64,000 bases of DNA from Paraburkholderia sp. (lineage in GTDB: Bacteria; Pseudomonadota; Gammaproteobacteria; Burkholderiales; Burkholderiaceae). A model generated the notes under the pieces. That model was not told the origin of the DNA and searched no databases. It worked only from the letters and a program-made list of their open reading frames with translations. Below are positions 26,488 through 34,969 of this stretch, piece after piece. How positions within the stretch are numbered: position 1 is the stretch's first letter; each line of letters opens with the position of its first letter. The position numbers and the translations under genes are program-made. Location of the stretch: contig NZ_SCRP01000022.1 of the NCBI RefSeq assembly GCF_004298475.1, positions 186,001-250,000 on the forward strand, in the 5' to 3' direction.

Positions 26488-27327
26488 TCACTTCAGTCGC
26501 TGGACGGTGGTGATCGAGACGAGCGTGGCGGCGACGGCGAGCACGAGCAGCACGACGCTCGCTGCGCAGGCGAAGCCCGAGGCGCCGTAGAACGCCTGCA
26601 GCAGCACGACGGGATAGTTGCGGTAGCGGAAGCTCGCGATCAGGTTCGAGATCTGGAACTCGCCAATCGACAGCGCGGCGACCATCACGAGGCCCGCGAA
26701 CAGGCTGTGGCGCAGATTCGGCAGCGCGATGGTGAAGAACTGGCGCAGCGGCGTTGCGCCGAGCGTGGCCGCGCAGGCTTCGAGCCTCGCGAGATCGAGA
26801 TGGCGCAGGTCGGCGAGCAGCGTCTGAAGCAGGTAGGGCAGCGTCAGCACCGCATGCGCGGCGATCATCAGCCAGAGCGTGCCGAGCCACGGTAGTGTGT
26901 CGCCGCCGAACACGGCCATATAGCCGAAACCGAGCGTGAGCGCCGGCACGGCGATGGGCAGCAGCATGACGAGCCGCGCGGCGAGCCCGCGCCCGTCACG
27001 GGCACGGTGATGAAGCGCGTAGGCGAGCGGCACGCCTAACACGGCGTTGAGTGCGCAGCAGGCCAGCGCGACAGTGAGGCTGACGCCGAACGCGCGGCGA
27101 AAGCTCGTATCGGTGGCGAGATCGGCGTACCAGTGCCCGGTGAAACCGGTTGGCAGCAGCGTGTTGATCCAGCTCTGGCCGGTCGAGCCGATCAGGAGCA
27201 GTGCGATCGGCAACAGGAGGTAGAGCGCGAACAGGACGACGACGGCGCGCACCAGCGCGCGGCCCGGCGCTGGCGCGCGATAGCGGCGGCGAATGGGAAT
27301 ATCGATGGCGCCGGCCGTGGAATGCAT
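26488..27327 (-). CDS. ABC transporter permease (PotB/ThiP-like)
   Basis: 279-residue inner-membrane permease and first gene of the importer operon. About six helices are seen. The EAA-type loop is ARLEACAATLGATPLRQFFTIALP. It ends 4 bases before the ATPase start, indicating coupling. Arg-rich cytoplasmic N-terminus. The order permease, ATPase, binding protein, permease is unusual compared with pot or fbp operons, where the two permeases adjoin. Confidence 0.92.
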   Translation of the reverse strand: MHSTAGAIDIPIRRRYRAPAPGRALVRAVVVLFALYLLLPIALLLIGSTGQSWINTLLPTGFTGHWYADLATDTSFRRAFGVSLTVALACCALNAVLGVPLAYALHHRARDGRGLAARLVMLLPIAVPALTLGFGYMAVFGGDTLPWLGTLWLMIAAHAVLTLPYLLQTLLADLRHLDLARLEACAATLGATPLRQFFTIALPNLRHSLFAGLVMVAALSIGEFQISNLIASFRYRNYPVVLLQAFYGASGFACAASVVLLVLAVAATLVSITTVQRLK

Positions 27328-27447
27328 TGAAAATTCCCTGAACGAGCGGGTAAGACGGCGCGAAACCCGGATGACTCAGTCAACGGGTTTCGCGATGACG
27401 GGCGCCAGTGTGCTGTTGCGACATGGCGTCGTCATGAAAAAAACATA

Positions 27448-27468
27448 CAAAGGGCGCATCGACCTTTG
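27448..27468. promoter_or_regulatory. Dyad CAAAGG-N9-CCTTTG in the divergent gap
   Basis: A 6-bp inverted repeat lies 20 bases before the LysR gene start and on the promoter side of the ABC operon. It is a candidate autoregulatory operator of the LysR protein. Confidence 0.45.
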
Positions 27469-27488
27469 CGAATCAGGAATACTACGTA

Positions 27489-28457
27489 ATGAAGCATGTT
27501 TATCCGAATCTTGCCGAGCTGAGCGCATTTATCAGTTCCGCTAAATATTTGAATTTTTCGTATGCGGCGCGCGAGCTGGGACTCACGCCGAGCGCGGTCA
27601 GCCGCCAGATTGCCAGTCTGGAGGCGCGGTTCGGCGCAAAGCTGTTCGTGCGCGAGGGGCGCAACCTGTCGTTGACGCGCGCCGGGGAGGTCTATCAAGC
27701 GAGCGTGGCGGGGCCGTTCCGCGAGATCGGTAATGCCTCGCTCGCGCTTCTGAGCGTGCGCGAGGACAACGACCTGCTCACCATCGCGAGCGTGCCGACC
27801 TTCACGAGCAAGTGGCTGGTGCCGCGACTGCCGTCATTCCTCGCGGCGGTGCCGAACGTCACGCTGAGTTTCCGGCGCCATCTCGCGCACGGCGATCCTT
27901 TTCCGGTTGGGCTCGATGCGGCGATCCGCTACGGCGATGGCCTCTGGGAAGGCGTGCGCAGCGATTATCTGGCTGGACGCACCTTCGTGCCGGTCTGTTC
28001 ACCTGGATTCGCAGCGCACCATACGCTGCGCACGCCGGACGACCTCGCGGTCGCACCGAGGCTCGTGCACGAGCAGGCTGCAGCCGTCTGGTTCGAATGG
28101 TCGCAGACCTATGACGTCACGCCCATGAACGCGTTCCTGGGGCCACGATTCGAGCAGTATGCCGTGTTGATCCAGGCTGCGCAGGCCGGACTCGGCGTGG
28201 CGCTCGTGCCGGAATTCCTCATCTCTGCGCCGATCGAGGCGGGCACGCTTGTCCAGCCCGTTAATGCGCCAGTCGATGTGGATAGCCACGCGCACTTTCT
28301 CTGCTACACGCCCGAGCGCTTCGATACGAGCACGGCGCTACGCCAGCTGCGTGGGTGGTTGCTGACGGAATGCGCGGCGTACGGTGGGGATACGGTAGAG
28401 GTGAGCACGCAGGCCGAAAGGGTGGTTTGTCAGGGCAGCGGTTGGCTCAGTGGTTAG
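27489..28457 (+). CDS. LysR-family transcriptional regulator (GcvA-like)
   Basis: 322-residue regulator. The HTH is FSYAARELGLTPSAVSRQIA (about 24-43). The effector domain holds SVPTFTSKWLVPRLPSFL and the GcvA-like RYGDGLWEGVRSDYL region. It is divergent from the ABC/SLOG/porin cluster across 161 bases and probably controls that cluster. The final 25 residues are not conserved-looking, and the stop at 28457 lies in a region where coding character fades, so the C-terminus could have been extended by read-through of altered sequence. Confidence 0.92.
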   Translation: MKHVYPNLAELSAFISSAKYLNFSYAARELGLTPSAVSRQIASLEARFGAKLFVREGRNLSLTRAGEVYQASVAGPFREIGNASLALLSVREDNDLLTIASVPTFTSKWLVPRLPSFLAAVPNVTLSFRRHLAHGDPFPVGLDAAIRYGDGLWEGVRSDYLAGRTFVPVCSPGFAAHHTLRTPDDLAVAPRLVHEQAAAVWFEWSQTYDVTPMNAFLGPRFEQYAVLIQAAQAGLGVALVPEFLISAPIEAGTLVQPVNAPVDVDSHAHFLCYTPERFDTSTALRQLRGWLLTECAAYGGDTVEVSTQAERVVCQGSGWLSG

Positions 28458-28574
28458 ACCACGTTGCCCCATATCTTGACGTCTCAGAGCGCGAGCAGCG
28501 TGAGGCCGTGGCCGATATTGATCCTGGTGAGTGATTGGCAATGCGTTGCGCCAGTGACGTGTCCTCGCTTTTTC

Positions 28575-28601
28575 ATGTTCCTTAAATAAGGTAAGGAACA
28601 T
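28575..28601. promoter_or_regulatory. Perfect inverted repeat ATGTTCCTTA-N7-TAAGGAACAT
   Basis: A 10-bp perfect dyad with 7-base spacer lies 14 bases before the chimeric AbrB-recombinase ORF. It fits the pattern of an autoregulatory operator of an AbrB/MazE-type antitoxin, matching the AbrB-like start of that ORF. Confidence 0.65.
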
Positions 28602-28614
28602 TGGAGGTGTCGTT

Positions 28615-28962
28615 ATGACCGCAGCAACCATCACTTCGAAGGGCCAGGTCACAATCCCCGTGGACGTGCGAAACCACCTTGGCCTGGAGTCCGGTGTCAG
28701 CGATGCGCTGGTCGTGAACGAGTGCGGCGAGCGTCTTATGTCCGATGCACTGCGGTTCCGTTTCGATCGTGCGCGGCTCATAGCAGGGGTAAATAAGAAT
28801 CTGTTTCAGTTCCGCGATCTGCGTGCGAAGGCGGGTACGGATAAGACGGAATCGGCCGGAGACATTCGGGCCGCTCAGAAACAACTAGGCCATTCGTCGG
28901 TGACAATGACCGAGCACTATGTCCGTGAAAGGACGGGCGATAAGGTGGGGCCAATGAAGTAA
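28615..28962 (+). pseudogene. Chimeric ORF: AbrB/MazE-type N-terminus joined to tyrosine-recombinase C-terminus
   Basis: A 115-codon open frame with a strong ribosome site (GGAGG, 7 bases upstream). Residues 1 to about 27 (TITSKGQVTIPVDVRNHLGL) are the first half of a SpoVT/AbrB DNA-binding domain. From about residue 28 it reads as the end of a phage-type integrase: ALVVNECGERLMSDALRFRF, then FRDLRAKAGTD, then LGHSSVTMTEHYVR with the catalytic Tyr. The integrase has lost its N-terminal domains and box I Arg, and AbrB has lost its second half. The joint (about 28696) is in frame. It is a fossil of two deleted genes; an expressed small fusion protein is possible. Confidence 0.82.
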
Positions 28963-29036
28963 GAGCAGGGTTCAGAATTGCCTCCTTTGGCGTCCTACTA
29001 TGATGGTGTTGCTACGAGCTAATAAGCTTAGAACTA

Positions 29037-29666
29037 TTATGTCCTGCTATTTTTTGATTTCGAAATTATAGAAAATGCGGTTATAAAAATGAATCCGATA
29101 ATTTCGAAAATCATGGCCATGCCGTAGATGAATGATGAAATTGACGTTGTTTGGGTAAAGTTGTTGGATGGAAAGAACTTTAGGAGAAAATTAATAAAAA
29201 CTATCCCTGCCATTGCAATTAATGGGTATGCTAAATCCACGTTAAGGATTTGGGCGTCAAATCCATTGGCTTCTTTGCTTTCGTGAAGCTTTATTATAAA
29301 TTCTGGTTTTATCGCGAATAGGAGTGCGAAGATGCCGATGCCGAAACCGAGCAAAGTTGGAAATGTGCCGATGTTTAGCGTTGGTGCATCAATTTTGCTG
29401 ATATCTATTTTGTAAGTGTGTGCGTATCGCATAAGTATTTTGGCGATAGCGAACGAGATTGCTCCTTTTGCCAATATTCTTGAGAAAATCTCCTTAATAG
29501 GCGCGACGCGGGTAAAGGCAAGATGACTTCCCGAGTAGGCGTAGGCATTTGCTATGGTGGTGAATTCCCTGACGAAGGGGAGTTTTTTTGCAATGCGAAT
29601 GGCTAGAGTTGCGCGATTATTATGCGTGTTTTTCCTGTCGCCGTCGGATTGTTTATTTTGTTCCAT
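29037..29666 (-). CDS. Small membrane protein, second gene of an unassigned two-gene cassette
   Basis: Not recognised. 209 residues from the ATG at 29666, which has AAGG 9 bases upstream and overlaps the end of the preceding gene by 14 bases; a longer reading to 29753 lies mostly inside that gene. A hydrophilic N-terminus (EQNKQSDGDRKN) leads to a basic, partly amphipathic region, then three hydrophobic helices (about 101-119, 143-163 and 172-197). No enzyme motif is visible. The gene is AT-rich. The layout, soluble partner then coupled membrane protein, is typical of effector genes in phage-defence or toxin modules, which is inference only. Confidence 0.7.
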   Translation of the reverse strand: MEQNKQSDGDRKNTHNNRATLAIRIAKKLPFVREFTTIANAYAYSGSHLAFTRVAPIKEIFSRILAKGAISFAIAKILMRYAHTYKIDISKIDAPTLNIGTFPTLLGFGIGIFALLFAIKPEFIIKLHESKEANGFDAQILNVDLAYPLIAMAGIVFINFLLKFFPSNNFTQTTSISSFIYGMAMIFEIIGFIFITAFSIISKSKNSRT

Positions 29667-30573
29667 CGCCCAAAACCTTTTCTTTTCCTTGGGTGACGGC
29701 TTGCTGTATTGATGCACGAATTCGCTGGCGGTATGCTGCGTCGGATTCCTCACTTTCCTGTGAAACTGTAAGTTCGAGAGGATGATTTCTCATATGAAAA
29801 GAACTGAGGCGATTGGTAGATCTGTCGAGATACCTAATGAAGCCATTTCCAGTTGTAATTTGTGCGAGGCGCAATAAAGCTTTAAACCGACGTGAAAAAT
29901 CATTCATGAATCCGTCTCGGGCCGAGCTTTCTATTACTGTCACCTTATTGGTCGCATTCTCCTTCATTTCATTTTGAATTTCCTGAACTAGGGCGTCCTC
30001 ATAGTAAGCGGAGTTCGTGAACGTCACTTCAACCTCGCCGCGTTTAAATTTTTTGGCCTTCTGCAACGTATTGGAGACGGCTGCCGACGAGACAATTTGG
30101 CCCACTTGAATTTGATGCTTGGGGAATTTTTGGGTGGCAATGGAATTAAAGAAAAATTCTATTGCCTTTAATGTTGGCTGCGTGGACGGCAATTTATTAT
30201 AAGCATTATGTATTGCTAGGGTGTGCTTCGAGTAATCAAAAACGAAATCGAAAAGATAGCGATGGGCACTTCCTCCGCGAGCAACTTTTGTGACCTCGGC
30301 CCCTGTGTAGAGATCTTGTATAGCATCCGGTTGGTCGAATTTTACTAGCGTGCCATAGGCATGGCCTTCGCCAAAATAGACGTGCAGCGCGGAAAAGAAC
30401 ATATCATTTCTGAGTTTGAATGATACTTTTTCCAGTTGCCGATCGTCGTTGGCTTTTCGAATGATCTTGCCATATTCCTCGATAAGTGACCTGTAGCCAT
30501 CTTCGCCGACTTCGCTTTCAGTTTTGCCGTCAATGGGAAGGAGGCTGACGTTGAAATATCGAAATTTTGACAC
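29653..30573 (-). CDS. Uncharacterised soluble protein, first gene of the two-gene cassette
   Basis: 306 residues from a GTG at 30573. No signal peptide or membrane helix. An alpha/beta protein with an acidic-basic charged C-terminal third. The general pattern (opening strand FRYFNVSLLPIDGKT, central HRYLFDFVFDYSKHTLAIHN, then KRGEVEVTFTNS) recalls proteins annotated DUF4747, but I cannot confirm this. No nuclease, protease or nucleotide-binding motif is evident. It overlaps the downstream membrane-protein gene, so the two are co-expressed. AT-rich composition and the neighbouring tRNA-Lys and recombinase fragment indicate horizontal origin. Confidence 0.75.
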   Translation of the reverse strand: MSKFRYFNVSLLPIDGKTESEVGEDGYRSLIEEYGKIIRKANDDRQLEKVSFKLRNDMFFSALHVYFGEGHAYGTLVKFDQPDAIQDLYTGAEVTKVARGGSAHRYLFDFVFDYSKHTLAIHNAYNKLPSTQPTLKAIEFFFNSIATQKFPKHQIQVGQIVSSAAVSNTLQKAKKFKRGEVEVTFTNSAYYEDALVQEIQNEMKENATNKVTVIESSARDGFMNDFSRRFKALLRLAQITTGNGFIRYLDRSTNRLSSFHMRNHPLELTVSQESEESDAAYRQRIRASIQQAVTQGKEKVLGDGTK

Positions 30574-30946
30574 GGTATGGTTGATCCTATGCTATTTGAA
30601 TATTATTTATTGCCCTGAATCTTGAATGGCCCGATTCTACATAGTCTTGATTGGCATGAAAGCTTATGCTTGACCGGATAAACAACTTTCTCAAAATTCT
30701 AACCCAATAATAGGGTGCGAGAGGGAGGGGCAGACAGGCACAGGCGCGCGCGGTTGAGAACTATCAGCTTTCGGCCCCCGGCTTTTATCGATTGCCGGCT
30801 CGTCGACGTCTGGTGTTGAAAGCTGGTTGGCAGTTGGGGGCGCGCAGAGGTGTGCAACACCCCGATGGGGGCGTGGAGATAGCTGCCGTCGTGGACGGTA
30901 CCTGGTGTTCGTCACGACGCATGGCGCGAGCGCGTTATCGCGATCG

Positions 30947-30978
30947 TTTTGCGGAGCAATAGCGCTTTTGCGGAGCAA
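30947..30978. repeat. Direct repeat TTTTGCGGAGCAA, two copies
   Basis: Two identical 13-bp copies start 19 bases apart just beyond the tRNA-Lys terminator. They could be recombinase arm sites or a simple duplication. Confidence 0.7.
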
Positions 30979-30983
30979 ATGAA

Positions 30984-31009
30984 AAGGGCCTAGCCGAAGC
31001 TAAGCCCTT
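30984..31009 (-). terminator. Terminator of tRNA-Lys with TTCG tetraloop
   Basis: On the minus strand an 11-bp stem (one G-T wobble) is closed by the very stable TTCG loop and followed by TTTTC. It begins 9 bases beyond the tRNA 3' end. Confidence 0.88.
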
Positions 31010-31017
31010 GAATCTTT

Positions 31018-31093
31018 TGGTAGGCCGTACGGGATTCGAACCTGTGACCAACGGATTAAAAGTCCGCTGCTCTACCAGCTGAGCTAACGACCC
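31018..31093 (-). tRNA. tRNA-Lys (anticodon TTT)
   Basis: 76-nt cloverleaf. Acceptor arm GGGTCGT pairs with ACGGCCT (two G-U pairs). D-arm GCTC/GAGC is perfect. The anticodon loop in GGACTTTTAATCC shows TTT. The T-arm is ACAGG-TTCGAAT-CCCGT with one A-C mismatch. CCA is encoded. It is the promoter-distal neighbour of the tol-pal operon, on the same strand. The mismatch, and an integrase fragment 2 kb downstream, suggest that the 3' part may have been rewritten by an integrating element. Confidence 0.95.
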
Positions 31094-31257
31094 AAAAGAG
31101 GCGTAATTATAGCGGCCGCAGGCGACGGATGTCAACGGTCGTGCACGACGTGCAGTAGAACGACAAAGGCCCGGAACACACCGTGTTCCGGGCCCTTCCT
31201 ATAGCGAGAGGCATGTTGCGCGGCGGCGAGCGCCGCACAATCCACATCCAGCAGCGC

Positions 31258-32019
31258 TTATTTGAGCTGTGACAGCCTGCTCTGCGCCGTCTGGGCGACA
31301 TCCGAGCCGCCGTATTGCGACACGATCTGCTCGAGCGTACGCCGGGCGGCAGCCTTTTGCCCCTGCTCGATCTGATTGTTCGCAATCGCAAGCAGGGCCT
31401 CGGCTGCGCGCGGGTGCTGCGGGTAGTTCTTGACCACGTTCTGCCACGTCGCCGTCGAACCCTTGTAGTCCTTCAGCGCATAGAGCGCATTGCCGAGCCA
31501 GTATTGCGCGGTCGGCTGATAAGGACTCTGCGGGTACTTCGCGATAAAGCTGCGGAACGACGCAGCCGCGGTCTTGAAGTCACCACTGCGGAACTGCTGC
31601 GAAGCGGCGTTGAACGCGTCCGTCTCTCCCGGCTGGACCGTGCCCTGCACGCCATCCACGGTCTGCTGCTGCGGCTCGAACTTCTTGAGACGCGCATCCA
31701 GATCCGTGTAGTAGTCCTTCTGTTGCTTCTGCACAGTGGACAGCTGATTCGCCAGGTCCTCGTTCTGTCCGCGCAGCGTCGCGACCTGCTGGGTCAGCTG
31801 GTCGATGCGGTTGGACTGATCGAGAATCGTGCGTTGCGCAGCGGACAACTGGCTCCCCAGGTTGTCCGTCTTCGCCCGCAGGTCGAGAATCGCCTGGCGC
31901 GCCTGATCGTCATCGAAGAGGCCCGCGTGGGCCGGCATCGCCATGAAGGCCGAGCCGGCTACGCAGGCTGCTGCGGCTACCCGCAGCGCTGAGAAACGGT
32001 GCGACATACGCCCCTTCAT
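31258..32019 (-). CDS. cpoB: Cell division coordinator CpoB (YbgF), tol-pal system
   Basis: 253-residue periplasmic protein. A signal peptide ends near MPAHAG (about residue 32). A trimerising coiled coil (QAILDLRAKTDNLGSQLSAA onward, about 40-100) is followed by a TPR domain with repeats at AFNAASQQFRSGDFKTAAAS, YWLGNALYALKDYKGS and ALLAIANNQIEQGQK. CpoB coordinates Tol-Pal constriction with PBP1B septal synthesis. Last protein gene of the tol-pal operon, 12 bases after pal. Confidence 0.96.
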   Translation of the reverse strand: MKGRMSHRFSALRVAAAACVAGSAFMAMPAHAGLFDDDQARQAILDLRAKTDNLGSQLSAAQRTILDQSNRIDQLTQQVATLRGQNEDLANQLSTVQKQQKDYYTDLDARLKKFEPQQQTVDGVQGTVQPGETDAFNAASQQFRSGDFKTAAASFRSFIAKYPQSPYQPTAQYWLGNALYALKDYKGSTATWQNVVKNYPQHPRAAEALLAIANNQIEQGQKAAARRTLEQIVSQYGGSDVAQTAQSRLSQLK

Positions 32020-32031
32020 CCAATACGTCGA

Positions 32032-32535
32032 TTACTGTTGGTACACGAGGTCAGCACGGCGGTTCTGCGCCCACGATGCTTCGTCGTGGCCCAGCGCGAC
32101 CGGCTTTTCCTTGCCGAGGCTGACAGCTTCCATCTGCGAATCCTGCACGCCCATCAGCGACATTGCACGACGCACAGCTTCAGCACGGCGCTGGCCGAGT
32201 GCCAGGTTGTACTCGCTCGTGCCGCGCTCGTCGGTGTTGCCCTGGATCAGGACGTGACGTTGCGGATGCGACTTCAGATACTGTGCGTGGAGTTGCAGCA
32301 GCGATTGATACTGATCCTTCACGGCGTAGCTGTCGAAGTCGAAGAACACGCTGCGCTTGGCGAGCGGGCTGTTCGGGTTGTTCAGGTCATCGACGTTCAC
32401 TTGTGCGACCGCATTCGGATTCGGCTGCGTGCTGATTGCGCCGCCCGTTTCGCCGGTCTTGACGCCCGACTTACACGCTGCCAGCGCACCAATCATCAAC
32501 ACGGCCAAGGTCAAGCGGACTTTATTCGACATCAT
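32032..32535 (-). CDS. pal: Peptidoglycan-associated lipoprotein Pal
   Basis: 167-residue outer-membrane lipoprotein. The lipobox is LAAC with Cys at residue 21. The OmpA C-terminal domain that binds diaminopimelate in peptidoglycan begins near VFFDFDSYAVKDQY, with the binding motif NTDERGTSEYNLALGQRRAE. It is held by TolB and pulled to the septum by TolA, driving outer-membrane constriction. Confidence 0.97.
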   Translation of the reverse strand: MMSNKVRLTLAVLMIGALAACKSGVKTGETGGAISTQPNPNAVAQVNVDDLNNPNSPLAKRSVFFDFDSYAVKDQYQSLLQLHAQYLKSHPQRHVLIQGNTDERGTSEYNLALGQRRAEAVRRAMSLMGVQDSQMEAVSLGKEKPVALGHDEASWAQNRRADLVYQQ

Positions 32536-32553
32536 TTTTGCTCTCCAGAAGTG

Positions 32554-33846
32554 TCATTGCATGAAGGGACCCCAGGACGGCTCGCGTACTATGCCGCCCT
32601 GAACGGACAGGATTTGCCGCGTACGACCGTCGGTCGATACAGCAGCCAGCACGCCACGGCCGTTCACCTGTGTGGCGTAAAGAATGTACTGACCGTTCGC
32701 CGCGAAGCTGGGCGATTCGTCATGTGTCGTGTCGGTGAGCTGTGTTGCAACGCCAGACTGCAGATCTTGAATGTACAGCTTAAATCCGCCGCCTGTTCGC
32801 GAAATGTACGCGAGTTGCTTGCCGTCCGCGCTGACCCGCGGGCTCGTATTGTAGTTACCGGTGAACGTCACGCGCTGCGCGGCGCCGGCGTTTTCGCCCT
32901 GGGCCGACATCCTGTAGATCTGCGGTTGGCCGCCGCGATCGCTCGTGAAGTAAATCCAGCGGCCGTCGGGAGAGTAGGTGGGTTCCGTGTCGATCGTCGA
33001 GCCTTCCGAGAGGCGGCGCAGGCCGGTGCCGTCAGCGTTGACGGCGAAGATCTGCGTGTTGCCCGTGCGCGACAGCGCGACAGCGAGCGTGCGGCCGTCC
33101 GGTGACCAGGCGGGCGCCGAATTGTTGCCCTTCTGGTTGGAGACGATGACGCGGCGCCCGGTCGGCAGATCATGCACGTAGACGATCGGTTTTTTCTTTT
33201 CGAAGGAAACGTAGGCAACCTTGGTCCCGTCCGGCGACCACGCAGGCGAGATGATCGGTTCGGGGCTCGACAGCGCGATGTGCGCGTCCTGGCCATCGGA
33301 GTCCGAAACCTGCAGTTGATAGCGGTTGCCCGTCTTGATGACGTACGACAGACGCGTGGCGAACACACCCCGGTCGCCAAGCAGCTTCTGATAGATGTAG
33401 TCCGCAACCTTATGCGCGCTCATGCGCAAGCCGCTCGGCGGGCTCACGAGCACGAGGCCGCCGAGGCTTTCGCCCTTGACGGTGTCGTAGAGCTTGAAGC
33501 GCACTTCGAACTGGCCGTTCGCCAGCCGGTTCACGCTGCCCGAGACGAATGCATTCGCACCCTTTGCCTTCCAGCTGCCGAGGTCGACCGAATCGGTTTC
33601 CGCAACGGGCGTGCTGCCGGCGTCGATATTGGTGAACTTGCCGCTGCGTGCCAGATCCGCACGGACGATCGCGCTGACCTGTTCGGGGGAGTTCGCCTCG
33701 TTGGCGAAATTCGCCGTTGCGATCGGAAACTGGGTAGAGCCGATCCCGGTCACGAGGACGTTGAGTTGTGCGTGCGCCGCACTGCCAGCCGCGATCAAAC
33801 AAGACGCGACGAGGGTTCGCAAGCCAAGCTTCGTCATCAAACTCAT
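32554..33846 (-). CDS. tolB: Tol-Pal system translocation protein TolB
   Basis: 430-residue periplasmic protein. The signal peptide ends at SAAHAQ (about 25). An N-terminal alpha/beta domain precedes a six-bladed propeller made of PD40 repeats, seen as [51 protein letters not shown] and similar. TolB binds Pal and, through its N-terminus, TolA. The start at 33846 is chosen as the first Met directly before the signal sequence; a second ATG lies 3 codons later. Confidence 0.97.
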   Translation of the reverse strand: MSLMTKLGLRTLVASCLIAAGSAAHAQLNVLVTGIGSTQFPIATANFANEANSPEQVSAIVRADLARSGKFTNIDAGSTPVAETDSVDLGSWKAKGANAFVSGSVNRLANGQFEVRFKLYDTVKGESLGGLVLVSPPSGLRMSAHKVADYIYQKLLGDRGVFATRLSYVIKTGNRYQLQVSDSDGQDAHIALSSPEPIISPAWSPDGTKVAYVSFEKKKPIVYVHDLPTGRRVIVSNQKGNNSAPAWSPDGRTLAVALSRTGNTQIFAVNADGTGLRRLSEGSTIDTEPTYSPDGRWIYFTSDRGGQPQIYRMSAQGENAGAAQRVTFTGNYNTSPRVSADGKQLAYISRTGGGFKLYIQDLQSGVATQLTDTTHDESPSFAANGQYILYATQVNGRGVLAAVSTDGRTRQILSVQGGIVREPSWGPFMQ

Positions 33847-33970
33847 GCTGTGATGATTCCTGAAAGAGCCATTTTGTAACATAGTGCAACAGCAAAGAGA
33901 CCTGAAAACACTTGAATCGTTCCGCTGATCACTGCTGCACGCCTGAGTCCCTCTTCCCCTGAGTCTGCCC

Positions 33971-34969
33971 TCAACCTGCCGGGCGCAAAGTAATTGTAAA
34001 TTCCGGCGGAGTCTTGCCATTTGTGTCGAGCGGCATCGGATCCGACTGCTGGACCGCGCGCAAGGCGGCGGCATCCCACTGCGCATTGCCGCTGCCGCGC
34101 GTGATGTGCGCGGAGAGCAGCGTGCCGGTCGGTGAGCAACGCACCGCCACGACCGTTTCGAGGCCCTCGGTCGCGCCAGCCCAGATGATCTTCGGACGCA
34201 CGAGGCGCGCCACCTTATCTGCATAGCCCGGCGAAGCCGCCGTGCCGCCCGAGCCGGTGCCGGTGCCGCTCTTTGCGAGGCCGTTGCCGCCGGCGCTTTC
34301 GCCGCCGCCCGCGCTGCCCTGCATCTGCGCGATGCGCGCGCGCCGCTCGGCGTCGAGCTTCTTCGCCTGTGCCTGCGCCTCTGCCTTGGCTTTTGCCGCT
34401 TTTTCGGCCTCAGCCTTCTTCTGCGCTTCTTTCTGAGCTTCCTGCTGCGCCTGCTTTTGCTCGGCTTCCTGCTGCTGTTTCTTCTTCTGCGCTTCCTGTT
34501 GCTGCTTGAGCTTTTCGGCTGCGGCTTGCTGCTGCTCCTTAAGCTTGGCCGCCTTCTGTTGCGCGGCGAGCTGCGCCGCCTGCTGCGCCGCGAGCTGTTG
34601 CCGGCGCTTCGCCTCGGCTTCCTGTTGCTGCTGCAGACGCTGTTGCTCGGCGAGTTGCGCGAGGCGCGCGGCTTCTTGCTGCTTGCGTTTTTGTTGCTGA
34701 AGCGCGATGTCGGCTTCTTCTGTCTGCTGCGGAGGAGCAGGCGCGACCGGTGCCGGAGGCGGCAGCGGTCGCGGACGCGGCGCCGGCGTCTCCGGCACCT
34801 CGGTCCACAACTCGGCTTCCGCACCCGCTGGCGTGCTGTTCTGCCAGTGGATGCCGTGATAGAGGAAGAACCCGAGCAGCACGTGCATCAGCACGGCGAG
34901 CAGAAAAGCCCGTCCCGTCCCGCGTTCGTGAGGCGGTCGAAGCGGTTGGGTGGAATGCTTGCGGGTCAT
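33971..34969 (-). CDS. tolA: Cell envelope integrity protein TolA
   Basis: 332-residue inner-membrane-anchored protein. A single N-terminal helix ([19 protein letters not shown], about 22-40) contains the SH-type motif that contacts TolQ/TolR. A Pro-rich stretch is followed by a long Ala/Lys/Gln/Glu helical region (about 85-210) reaching across the periplasm. The C-terminal globular domain ([20 protein letters not shown]) binds TolB/Pal. It overlaps tolR by 4 bases. The biased composition makes long antisense open frames that are not genes. Confidence 0.96.
   Translation of the reverse strand: MTRKHSTQPLRPPHERGTGRAFLLAVLMHVLLGFFLYHGIHWQNSTPAGAEAELWTEVPETPAPRPRPLPPPAPVAPAPPQQTEEADIALQQQKRKQQEAARLAQLAEQQRLQQQQEAEAKRRQQLAAQQAAQLAAQQKAAKLKEQQQAAAEKLKQQQEAQKKKQQQEAEQKQAQQEAQKEAQKKAEAEKAAKAKAEAQAQAKKLDAERRARIAQMQGSAGGGESAGGNGLAKSGTGTGSGGTAASPGYADKVARLVRPKIIWAGATEGLETVVAVRCSPTGTLLSAHITRGSGNAQWDAAALRAVQQSDPMPLDTNGKTPPEFTITLRPAG

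Larger units (their letters stand above)
30574..31017. other. Island-to-tRNA intergenic region
   Basis: About 440 bases with no supportable gene. The first 130 bases are AT-rich and probably hold the cassette promoter. The middle is GC-rich relic sequence. It ends with two copies of TTTTGCGGAGCAA (30947-30959 and 30966-30978) and the tRNA terminator. Confidence 0.55.

Noticed and set aside
28441..28500. tRNA-like stretch with GGCTCAGTGGTTAGA near the end of the LysR gene
   Set aside because: Only a D-loop-like match; the D-stem, anticodon arm and acceptor do not pair.
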